From assembly GCF_002263495.1 (NCBI RefSeq), contig NZ_CP022753.1:1922001-1986000 (forward strand): a stretch of 64,000 nucleotides of DNA, read 5' to 3'. Source of the stretch: Nocardiopsis gilva YIM 90087. GTDB lineage: Bacteria; Actinomycetota; Actinomycetes; Streptosporangiales; Streptosporangiaceae. Of this stretch, positions 54,386 to 61,683 are shown piece after piece; position 1 is the first letter of the stretch; each line of letters starts with the position of its first letter. The position numbers were made by a program, and so were the translations under genes. The notes below the pieces were generated by a model. That model was not told the origin of the DNA. It was given only the letters and a program-made list of their open reading frames with translations, and did not search any database.

Positions 54386-54400
54386 GTTCTCGAAGAGAAC
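54386..54400. promoter_or_regulatory. Short perfect palindrome between MFS and nurA
   Basis: GTTCTC-GAA-GAGAAC lies in the 37-bp gap between the MFS stop and the nurA start on the same strand. It may be a small terminator stem or an operator for nurA-herA. There is no U-tract. Confidence 0.35.
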
Positions 54401-54401
54401 T

Positions 54402-56042
54402 CTAGCGACTCGCCGACTTCGCCCGCATTTTGGTGATCATGGTCGACCGGTTCCCGGTACGCATGAGAGCGCCGATAAGGAGGAAGAGCAGGAGACAGAT
54501 TCCCGCGAGGATGAGGAGAACGGTGTGGAAGGCGCCGTCGTAGGAGTGGATGAGGAAGTCGAGGAAAGCTCTGCCCTCTCCGCTCCGGGCGTCGATCGCG
54601 GCGTCTGGTCCTGATGTGTGGCCTCCTGCGACCTTGTTCGCGACTGCGGCTGCGTCGCCGACTCCCGGGAATTCGTTGATGCCGTTGGCGATGCGTGAGG
54701 TCAGGAGCGTGGTCAGCAGCGAGCCATACAGAGCCACGGCGATGGCTTCGCTGCCCAGGCGGAGGGTGTTGAGGAATCCTGCGGCCATTCCGGCCTTGCT
54801 CTCGTCGACGATCTCCAGGGCGAGCCGGTCGACCAGTCCGGCGGAGATGCCCATCCCCGCGCCGGTGACGAGCATGGGCAGGGCGACGACGGCGATGGAG
54901 ACGGTGGGGCTGAATAGGAGAAGGGTGAGGTCGCCGACCACCAGGAAACCGAGGCTGATGTAGACCAGCATCCGCGCGGAGACGCCGCGGTCGACGAGGG
55001 CGGCGGCCAGCATCGGGCAGGCGAAGACCGGGAAGGTCAGCAGCACCATGATGAGCCCGGCGGTTCCCGCGCCGTAGCCGCCGACGGCCGTCAGGTAGCT
55101 GGGCAGGTACGTCAGGATCGTCACGAAGCCGAAGGATGCGGCCACCGGGACCAGGCACAGGCCGACGAAGCGGGGGTTGCGCAGCAGGCTGAGGTCGAGC
55201 ATGGGGTCCTCGCGTCGCTGTTCCACCGCGGCGAAGACGGCGAGGACGATGACGGTACCGGCGAAGAGGCCGATGACGCCCGCGCTGCCCCAGCCCCACT
55301 GCGAGCCCTGAACGATGCCGGTGGTCAGCAGCAGCATGGCGAGGATGAACAGGGCGCTGCCGATCACGTCGATCCGCGCCCCGGCGCGGCCGGTCTGGGT
55401 GGTGTTGCGTGCGATCACCGGGACGGCCAGCAGGACCACTCCAAGAGCCAGGGCGTGTACGCCGAAGACCCAGCGCCAGCCCAACCCTTCGGTGATCAGT
55501 CCGGACAGGGATGGGCCGAGGGAGACGCCGATGCCCGCGACCGTACCGAAGAGCGCGAACGCCTTCGCCCGCGCCGGGCCGTCGAAGACCGTGGCGAGGA
55601 TGGCGCTGCCGCAGGCGAAGATGGCCGCGCCGCCCAGACCCGCGAGGGCGCGGGCGGCGTCGAGCAGGTAGATGCTGCCGACGAGCGCGCTGGCCAGCGA
55701 TGCCACCGCGTAGATGCCCGCGCCCAGGGCGAAGGCCCGAACCCGGCCGACGATGTCGGCGAGCGAACCCCAGGCGAGGGTGAAGCACGCGAAGGCCACG
55801 TTGAAGGCGTTGACCACCCACTGGAGCGGCACGATGTCGGCGCCGGTGTCGGTACCGATCGCGGGCAGCGCCACGGCCGTCCCGGAAATCGAGGTCGGCA
55901 CGACGAAGACCGCGAGCAGGATCGCCGCCAGCGTCAGTGCCTGGCTTCGGTTGTGGTCTCGGCTCATGGTGTGGGCCGTCTCAGCGATGGCGGGCGGCCG
56001 ATCTGAGGGATGGTCCTGGGGCTGGCCTGGCTGGGTGGTCAC
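54402..56042 (-). CDS. MFS efflux transporter, DHA2 (14-TM) family
   Basis: 546 aa. The GTG start at 56042 is chosen because AAGGAG lies 6 nt upstream and the longer frame to 56111 runs through the operator. A polar N-terminus of about 35 residues precedes 14 helices. It has VVPTSISGTAVALPAIG, LQWVVNAFNVAFACFTLAWGSLADIVGRVRAF (motif A) and a large outside loop before the last helix (GINEFPGVGDAAAVANKVAG). It ends with the basic MRTGNRSTMITKMRAK. Substrate unknown. It is divergent from an ArsR repressor gene, with a perfect operator between them. Confidence 0.92.
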   Translation of the reverse strand: MTTQPGQPQDHPSDRPPAIAETAHTMSRDHNRSQALTLAAILLAVFVVPTSISGTAVALPAIGTDTGADIVPLQWVVNAFNVAFACFTLAWGSLADIVGRVRAFALGAGIYAVASLASALVGSIYLLDAARALAGLGGAAIFACGSAILATVFDGPARAKAFALFGTVAGIGVSLGPSLSGLITEGLGWRWVFGVHALALGVVLLAVPVIARNTTQTGRAGARIDVIGSALFILAMLLLTTGIVQGSQWGWGSAGVIGLFAGTVIVLAVFAAVEQRREDPMLDLSLLRNPRFVGLCLVPVAASFGFVTILTYLPSYLTAVGGYGAGTAGLIMVLLTFPVFACPMLAAALVDRGVSARMLVYISLGFLVVGDLTLLLFSPTVSIAVVALPMLVTGAGMGISAGLVDRLALEIVDESKAGMAAGFLNTLRLGSEAIAVALYGSLLTTLLTSRIANGINEFPGVGDAAAVANKVAGGHTSGPDAAIDARSGEGRAFLDFLIHSYDGAFHTVLLILAGICLLLFLLIGALMRTGNRSTMITKMRAKSASR

Positions 56043-56076
56043 GGCGTTCTCCTTGCTCGGTCCGCCCGCGGCGGAT

Positions 56077-56102
56077 TCAGGTTCGAAAAAATTCGAACCT
56101 GA
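56077..56102. promoter_or_regulatory. Perfect ArsR operator palindrome
   Basis: Arms TCAGGTTCGAA and TTCGAACCTGA (11 bp each, perfect) flank AAAA. It lies 35 bp upstream of the MFS GTG and 72 bp before the arsR ATG. A further half-site, TCGAACCTC, lies near 56133, closer to arsR. This is typical geometry for an ArsR-type repressor controlling both genes. Confidence 0.75.
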
Positions 56103-56173
56103 GACTTGCACGCAACCGAGGTACGATGCAAGTCGAACCTCAATCTCGCAGCCGACAATCGAGGAGCCCCGCC

Positions 56174-56524
56174 ATGCCCGACGCCGAGGGCCACCCGGTG
56201 CGCACGGAGATCCACCTGATGACCGTGCTGAGCGCCCTCGCCGACCCGGTGCGCTATCGGGTGGTGACCGAACTCCTCCGGGAACCGGTAGGAACCGAGC
56301 GGCACTGCTCGTCCTTTGGTCTGTCGGTGTCGAAGTCGACGCGCGCCCACCATTTTCGGATCCTGCGCGAGGCGGGCTTGATCCGACAGGTGGATCGGGG
56401 AAACAGCCGTAAGGCGCAGTTGCGCTGGGACGATATCGAATCCCGATTTCCCGGACTGCTTGCTCTGATCGTGCGGAACCCCCCGGCTGGCGACACCCCC
56501 GCTATATCCCGCGCGAACGCCTGA
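56174..56524 (+). CDS. ArsR-family transcriptional repressor
   Basis: A 116-aa winged-helix protein. The ATG follows GAGGAG. It shows VLSALADPVRYRVVTELLRE, then FGLSVSKSTRAHHFRILREAGLIRQVDRGNSRKAQLRWDDIE, the usual recognition helix and wing. Only one cysteine (in ERHCSSF) lies near the DNA-binding helix and there is no ELCVCDL metal box, so it is probably a drug or redox sensor rather than an arsenic sensor. It is paired with the divergent DHA2 pump and the perfect palindrome between them. Confidence 0.93.
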   Translation: MPDAEGHPVRTEIHLMTVLSALADPVRYRVVTELLREPVGTERHCSSFGLSVSKSTRAHHFRILREAGLIRQVDRGNSRKAQLRWDDIESRFPGLLALIVRNPPAGDTPAISRANA

Positions 56525-56738
56525 CGGGATGCCCCGCTGCCCTGTGCCCTCCTGGTGGCCGAATGCGGTCGCGATAGCGCGTGTTCCTGTCACGTAATGT
56601 GGCCTGGCGTTGGGACTTTTCCTGTGCAGCCCCCCACGCAGGAGGACGGATGGAGAGCAAGGACATTCCGAGGTCAACAGGCCTGTTACCGAGGGGGACA
56701 CACGCAACGATTTCTCCGGACAGGCGGAATCGGTGCTG

Positions 56739-58838
56739 ATGGCCCGGGACGTCGGGCAGGTGACCTTCGTGAATGGCAGTGATAGGGGCAGGCAGCGCGT
56801 TCCCCAGCAAGTTCCGGCCGCTCCCGCCTGTTTCGTGAACCGGGACGCCGACCTGGCGGGGATCGGATCCGCCCTCGGGCATCGTGACGGAGCACAGGTC
56901 GTCGTGTTCCAGGGGGCACACGGAATCGGGAAGTCGTCGTTGCTGCGGCGCGGAGCCGCGGCCCTTCGAGACCGTTTTCCCGGTGGCCAGTTCTATTTCG
57001 AGTTTCCGCAGGTCAACGCGGAAAAGCGCGCTGATGCAGACGTGGCGGTCACGACATTTCTCCGCCACCTCGGCGTTGGCGGGAAATACCTGCCTGACTC
57101 CTACGAGGGGCGCGTCGCGGAGTTTCGGACGCTCACCCGGGATTCGGCGACGCTGGTGGTCCTCGAAGGGGCACGGGAACCCGCGCAGGTCCGGGCGTTG
57201 ATTCCCTCCGGAGCCGGCAGCGCGGTGCTCGTGGCGAGCGACGGACCATCGCTCGCTGAGCTCGAACTGGACGGAGCGCGCTCCATGACTCTGCGTCCGC
57301 TCGATGCCGAGGACGGCCGAAAGCTGCTGATCAAGCTCGCCGACGGACGGATCGCCGAGGAGGAACGGGAAGCGGCCGACCGCCTGGTCGCCGCGTGCCA
57401 CGGACTGCCGCTCGCCATCGTCATGGTGGCGGCACGCCTGCGAGGGCAACCGACTCTGAAGGCGCGGGCCCTGGCCAAGGAACTGGAGGACGAGAAGCGC
57501 AGGCTGACCGCGATGGGGGTCAACGATCACCTCACCCTCTCGGCCACCTTCGGACTCACCTACCGGCGCCTCTCCGCCCCAGCGTCCACCCTCTACCGCG
57601 CACTCGGCTCATGGCCCGGCCCCCACGTCGACAGCGGATTGGCCGCGTGTGTCGCGGAGATCGACGAGAACGAGGTGCGGCCGCTGTTGCGTGAGCTGGT
57701 CGACGCCAATCTCATCGAGGAGTGCAGAGCCGACCGCTATCGGTTCCGGCACGCGCTCATCCACCTTGATGCCCGCAACCGCGCCGACCGGGACGACCCC
57801 GACCGCGAACGGCTGGCTCGGCTCCGCCGTGGTCTCGACCGCTTCCTCGCACTGATGGCGTTCGCCGACCTGGCCGTGATGGGAACCCGGACGCGCGTCA
57901 CCGACATCGCGCCCCTGATGGCCGACGCCTCCGACCCGTTCGACGGGGACAAGGCGTGGGCGCTGGAGTGGCTGGACGGGGAGCGGGAGACCATAGTGGA
58001 GCTGGTCTCGGCCGCCGCGCGTTCCGGGCTTTCCGATCACGCGTGGCAACTCGCCGAGATGGCGACCGCGCTCTACATGAACATCCGCTACATCGGCGAC
58101 TGGGTGCGGACCGGAACGATCGGCGCCGACGCCGCCCAGAAGGCGGGCAACGCCCGCGCCGAGGCACGGCTGCGCTCGGTCGTCTCGCGCCCCTTGACCG
58201 ATCTGGGCAAGCTCGATCAGGCCGGAGAGCAGCTCGACCGGGCGCTGGAGGTCGTAGCGCACGTTGACGACCTCATGCTGCGCTCCTCGGTGCAGGAGTT
58301 CCACGGCCGCTACCTGGACCAGGTCGATCCCGACCGCGCCATCGCCGCCTACGACCGCTGCCAGGACCTCAGCGAGCGATTCGCGCAGTCTGCCGCGACC
58401 GAGGAAGAGCGACGGAACGGGCGGCGCGGCGCCGCCCTGGCCGTCTACTTCCGTGGTTGCTCGCATGCGGCTGCCGAGCGGGATGAGATTGCGCTGACGG
58501 AACTCTCCAATGCCCTGGACCGGTTTCGCGCCTTGCGGGACGAGCGCATGGCCGCGCGCGCCCGCGTCAGCCTGGGGCGAGTACACCAGCAGGCCGGGCG
58601 GCTGCGCGAAGCGTCACGCGAGTTGAATGACGCCGTTCGCGCGTTGCGGGACGGCGGGCACAGCTACTACGAGGCCGAGGCCCAAGAGACCCTGGCCGAC
58701 ATCCACGTCGAACTCGGTGCTGAGAAGGAGGCACGGCGTCACCTGACCCGGGCGGTGGAGATCTACGAGGCGGGCGGCAGCCCCCGGGCGCGAACCGTGC
58801 GTGCCCGGTTGGCCGATCTTGGCGAGGACGGCGACTGA
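56739..58838 (+). CDS. NB-ARC (STAND) ATPase with TPR-like C-terminus
   Basis: At least 699 aa from ATG 56739 (MARDVGQVTFVNG). A short N-terminal strand region precedes the NB-ARC domain, with Walker A QGAHGIGKSSLLRR (Lys65), the Walker B position reading TLVVLEGAREPAQVRAL instead of the usual LVLDNA, GLPLAI (GxP), and SATFGLTYRRLSAPASTLYRAL. The second half is helical and TPR-like (QAGEQLDRALEVVAHVDD, RVSLGRVHQQAGRLREASREL). No fused effector is visible. The start is unclear: the same frame extends to TTG 56610 and encodes RNDFSGQAES, which looks like the normal family N-terminus, while the strong AGGAGGACGG serves ATG 56650 in another frame. It could be a signalling switch or a defence sensor. 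Confidence 0.82.
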   Translation: MARDVGQVTFVNGSDRGRQRVPQQVPAAPACFVNRDADLAGIGSALGHRDGAQVVVFQGAHGIGKSSLLRRGAAALRDRFPGGQFYFEFPQVNAEKRADADVAVTTFLRHLGVGGKYLPDSYEGRVAEFRTLTRDSATLVVLEGAREPAQVRALIPSGAGSAVLVASDGPSLAELELDGARSMTLRPLDAEDGRKLLIKLADGRIAEEEREAADRLVAACHGLPLAIVMVAARLRGQPTLKARALAKELEDEKRRLTAMGVNDHLTLSATFGLTYRRLSAPASTLYRALGSWPGPHVDSGLAACVAEIDENEVRPLLRELVDANLIEECRADRYRFRHALIHLDARNRADRDDPDRERLARLRRGLDRFLALMAFADLAVMGTRTRVTDIAPLMADASDPFDGDKAWALEWLDGERETIVELVSAAARSGLSDHAWQLAEMATALYMNIRYIGDWVRTGTIGADAAQKAGNARAEARLRSVVSRPLTDLGKLDQAGEQLDRALEVVAHVDDLMLRSSVQEFHGRYLDQVDPDRAIAAYDRCQDLSERFAQSAATEEERRNGRRGAALAVYFRGCSHAAAERDEIALTELSNALDRFRALRDERMAARARVSLGRVHQQAGRLREASRELNDAVRALRDGGHSYYEAEAQETLADIHVELGAEKEARRHLTRAVEIYEAGGSPRARTVRARLADLGEDGD

Positions 58839-58853
58839 GGAGACCCGCCGGTG

Positions 58854-58935
58854 CCACCCTTCCGTTGATCTCGGGGATAGTGGCGTAAAAATCGCCGCTG
58901 GGACCCCAATATCCCCGAGATCAACGGAAGGGTGG
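58854..58935. repeat. Dispersed palindromic element, copy 2
   Basis: Perfect 26-bp arms (58854-58879 and 58910-58935) built on CCGTTGATCTCGG flank a 30-nt centre without strong pairing. It lies just after the NB-ARC stop and before the end of the convergent GNAT gene, where it could double as a bidirectional terminator. Confidence 0.9.
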
Positions 58936-58958
58936 GAGGGGGCGTCATGCTGGGAGGG

Positions 58959-59447
58959 TCAGCGGGGCGTCGAAGAGAGCGTGTCCTCCACCAGGACACG
59001 CTCGTAGCACACGCTGATGTCGCTGTCGGCGTAGTAGCCGTAACGGTCGATCCGGTAGTAGCCGCACCGTTCGTACAGCCGCATCGCGTCCGGCATCCTG
59101 TCGCCGGTCTCCAGCCGAATCCGGGCGGCTCCCCGCTCCTCCGCAGTGTCTTCCAGCGCCCCGACCAGGACCTTCCCGATCCGGCGTCCGCGCCACTCGG
59201 GGACCACGTACATGCGCTTGATCTCGAAGGTGGTCGGGTCCAGACGGCGGAGGCCGCCGCAGCCCACGGTTTCACCCGTGTCGGTGTCCGTGGCCAGGAG
59301 GAACACGTCGATGTCCGCCGCTGAGGGCTTCGGCCCCTCTTCGTGATCCTCGCCGTCGTAGATTTGTTTCGTCTCCCGCACCTGTTCCCGGCGCAGGCGC
59401 TCGCCTACGGGGTGGTCCCAGGGGACCTCGTCGATGGTGATCGGCAT
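58959..59447 (-). CDS. GNAT-family N-acetyltransferase
   Basis: 162 aa. The start at 59447 (MPITIDEVPWDHPVGERL) matches the domain start. The acetyl-CoA-binding motif A is MYVVPEWRGRRIGKVLVGAL (R/Q-x-x-G-x-G/A form), followed by ARIRLETGDRMPDAMRLYERCGY. It probably acetylates a small amine or a protein N-terminus; the acceptor is unknown. The gene lies between two copies of the long palindrome, so the pair brackets it (copies 2 and 3). Confidence 0.92.
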   Translation of the reverse strand: MPITIDEVPWDHPVGERLRREQVRETKQIYDGEDHEEGPKPSAADIDVFLLATDTDTGETVGCGGLRRLDPTTFEIKRMYVVPEWRGRRIGKVLVGALEDTAEERGAARIRLETGDRMPDAMRLYERCGYYRIDRYGYYADSDISVCYERVLVEDTLSSTPR

Positions 59448-59524
59448 GCCCGACAGGTTAGGAGATGACGCGGACACGAGGTTCGACTGCCACCGACCTT
59501 TCCAGCGCGATGCGCCTTCGCGCC

Positions 59525-59596
59525 CCTCCGTTGATCTCGGGGATATCGGCGTAATACCGGCGAGTATTACGCCGATATCCCCGAGATCAACGGAGG
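59525..59596. repeat. Dispersed palindromic element, copy 3
   Basis: Perfect 33-bp arms (59525-59557 and 59564-59596) flank a 6-nt loop; the outer part carries the same CCGTTGATCTCGGGGATAT as copies 1 and 2. It lies between the GNAT start and the stop of the GT-B-like gene, on the 5' side of the GNAT gene. Confidence 0.92.
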
Positions 59597-59621
59597 ATCT
59601 GGCGCCGTTGTTGGTAGAAGG

Positions 59622-61298
59622 TCAGTCAGGGAACGTGGACAGCGAGCAGGTCCACACGCGGGTACCAGCGCGCAGGGTGTGGTGTCCGCTCGGCTTTCTG
59701 CGAGCGCGCAGCAGCGCATAGACGACCGAGGCGAGGAGACATGCGTCGGGCGCGTCCGGTGCGGCGGGAATCTCTGGTGTGGAGACCTGGACGATCCGGC
59801 CGTCGCGGATGGCCACCAGGCAGCCGTCCGGCGTGCCGACGGCGGTCATCAACGCGCCGGGGTTTCGGGCGAGGGCCGAGCGGGTCCACTCCTGGGCGCG
59901 GTCCCACAGGAGAGGACCCGCCCGGTAGATCACCGAAGCCGAGCGAGCCAGCGCGTCGTCGGGCTCGGTCGCGGCTGCCGCGAGGTGTCGGATCGTGCCC
60001 GGCGGTGGGTCCTCAGGTGCGCGGACGGCCGCCGGATACCGGTCGACGGCAACTGTGTATGGGTTGGTGAGCGTGGTGTGCACCTCGAACGCGGTGACTG
60101 CGGTGCGCTCCGGTTCGGCGGCGGGAACGGCGCGGATCCGCCCGCTCTTGGTCGGGGGCGTCAGACCCAGGAGCTCGTAGAAGAGCTCCGCCTGCCGTCG
60201 CGCGGCCTGGCCGACGTGCGCGAAGGCCAGATCGGCGGCGGCCGCGTGTCGACCGGGGCGGTGGTCGTCCACCGTGGCCTCGACCTGACCCAGGAGGTCG
60301 CGATTGTGCTCCAGATGTGGGGCCGAGACGGCGAGCTGGGCGATCGCCGTGCCCGGCACCGACTCCTCGCCGAACGCACCGATCAGCACGGGCCGGTCCA
60401 CCGCCGCACCGTAGAGGGTCACCGACCCGTGGTCGCCGATCACACAGTCGGCCGCCACCAAGCCCGCGCCCCACCCCCGGTCCGGTGGGATGAGGAGAAG
60501 CCCGGCGTCGAGAGCGTCAGCGAGCCAGTCCCGGACCTGCCAGGGACTGTGCGCGAACCAGATGTTGGGGTGCAGGATCGCCGCCACTCGGTAGCGGTCG
60601 TGCGGGAGCTGGGCCAGAAGCTCCGAGGGGAGCGTGGGCCGCTGGCCGAAGAGGCCTTGCCCATTCCAGGTTGAGGTGATGGTGACGAGCCGATGGTGGT
60701 CCGCCACTCCGAGACGTCGGCGGTATTCGTCGCGGAGCCGGACACTGGCCTGAATCTTGTCGTGGATGGGGTCGCCGATCACCACTGCGTTCTCGGCGAG
60801 CCGTGGGTAGTCGGAACGAAGCTGCTCGCGCTGGGCGGGGTGCGAGAGCACCATGTGCACGTTTGGCGCGTCGGTGAATTCTTCACGGACGACACCGGAA
60901 AGGCGGCGTCGATTGGTGAGTGAGTCCGGAACGTACTTCTGGAATCCGATTCCGTGCGGGAGGACGACGATGGGCGCCTTGAAATCGGTCAGATCGACAT
61001 TCTCGCTGGCGGTGAGGACCAGATGGGCATGTGTCTTGCGTCGTGCCTCATCCCAGGGGAGCAGGCATACGTCGTGGTCACGGAGCAGGGCTTCCGTCCC
61101 GGCGTTGAAGGCCGAGGTGTCGTCGAAGGTGAAAACCACCTGGATTCGGTGGTCTCCCCGGAAGGCCGAGAGCGCGTCGAGGAGGCGGGCGGTGGAGGTG
61201 AAGGTGCGCGCGATGGCGAGGACCACGTGGGGGTTGGCGAAGGTGGTCCAGCGCTGTGCGTCGTCACCTGCCTGGGCCCGTACGTACGGTAGGCCCAT
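59622..61298 (-). CDS. GT-B-fold, CDP-glycerol glycerophosphotransferase-like protein
   Basis: 558 aa. I recognise only the general fold. Residues 20-130 alternate strands and helices (VVLAIARTFTSTARLLDAL, IQVVFTFDD, HLVLTASENVD), followed by PIVVLPHGIGFQKYVPDS, VVIGDPIHDKIQAS, TITSTWNGQGLFGQ, VAAILHPNIW, and GLVAADCVIGDHGSVTLYGAAVDRPVLIG, where the late HGS and Asp-Arg-Pro segment matches the nucleotide-sugar/CDP site of teichoic-acid-type glycerophosphotransferases. The C-terminal 200 residues are unlike them. The ATG has no clear Shine-Dalgarno, and an in-frame TAA lies 12 nt upstream. The 8-bp repeat array lies 48-160 bp upstream and may affect expression. Confidence 0.65.
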   Translation of the reverse strand: MGLPYVRAQAGDDAQRWTTFANPHVVLAIARTFTSTARLLDALSAFRGDHRIQVVFTFDDTSAFNAGTEALLRDHDVCLLPWDEARRKTHAHLVLTASENVDLTDFKAPIVVLPHGIGFQKYVPDSLTNRRRLSGVVREEFTDAPNVHMVLSHPAQREQLRSDYPRLAENAVVIGDPIHDKIQASVRLRDEYRRRLGVADHHRLVTITSTWNGQGLFGQRPTLPSELLAQLPHDRYRVAAILHPNIWFAHSPWQVRDWLADALDAGLLLIPPDRGWGAGLVAADCVIGDHGSVTLYGAAVDRPVLIGAFGEESVPGTAIAQLAVSAPHLEHNRDLLGQVEATVDDHRPGRHAAAADLAFAHVGQAARRQAELFYELLGLTPPTKSGRIRAVPAAEPERTAVTAFEVHTTLTNPYTVAVDRYPAAVRAPEDPPPGTIRHLAAAATEPDDALARSASVIYRAGPLLWDRAQEWTRSALARNPGALMTAVGTPDGCLVAIRDGRIVQVSTPEIPAAPDAPDACLLASVVYALLRARRKPSGHHTLRAGTRVWTCSLSTFPD

Positions 61299-61346
61299 CA
61301 GCGGGATCTCTTAGGAGAGGAGGCCGCCTGGGCAACAGTGGTCGCT

Positions 61347-61458
61347 GCGATTCCGCGATTCCGCGATTCCGCGATTCCGCGATTCCGCGATTCCGCGATT
61401 CCGCGATTCCGCGATTCCGCGATTCCGCGATTCCGCGATTCCGCGATTCCGCGATTTC
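61347..61458. repeat. Tandem array of the octamer GCGATTCC
   Basis: Thirteen perfect consecutive copies (61347-61450) and one variant, GCGATTTC (61451-61458). The array occupies the centre of the 385-bp non-coding gap between the GT-B-like gene start and the phospholipase C stop; nothing else is visible in that gap. Copy number is likely to vary by slippage. Confidence 0.97.
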
Positions 61459-61683
61459 TGTGGTGATTCTAGTGGGTGGGAGGTTCAGGTCGATGGTGGT
61501 TGGTGGGATTGACAGGGGAATTTCGGCCATCGCTTCCGTGTGGGGTTCCGGTCAGCGGTGCCGATTCTAGCCCCGAGTCCTCCACCGCGGTCGACCGGCC
61601 GGTGCCGTCATCGTCGCCGTGGTGGCCGGGCACTGGGGAAGGTGTCCGGCCACCAGCGTGGATCTTCCGATGAGTGATGGGGG

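Noticed and set aside
54376-55821. 481-codon minus-strand frame within the DHA2 pump gene
   Set aside because: It overlaps the real pump frame, is Arg/Pro-rich, and shows no membrane helices.
61347-61458. Octamer array considered as a CRISPR array or coding repeat
   Set aside because: The unit is 8 bp with no spacers and no cas genes. Frames through it give repeated RDSAIPRF- or AESRNRGI-type peptides with no plausible gene on either side.
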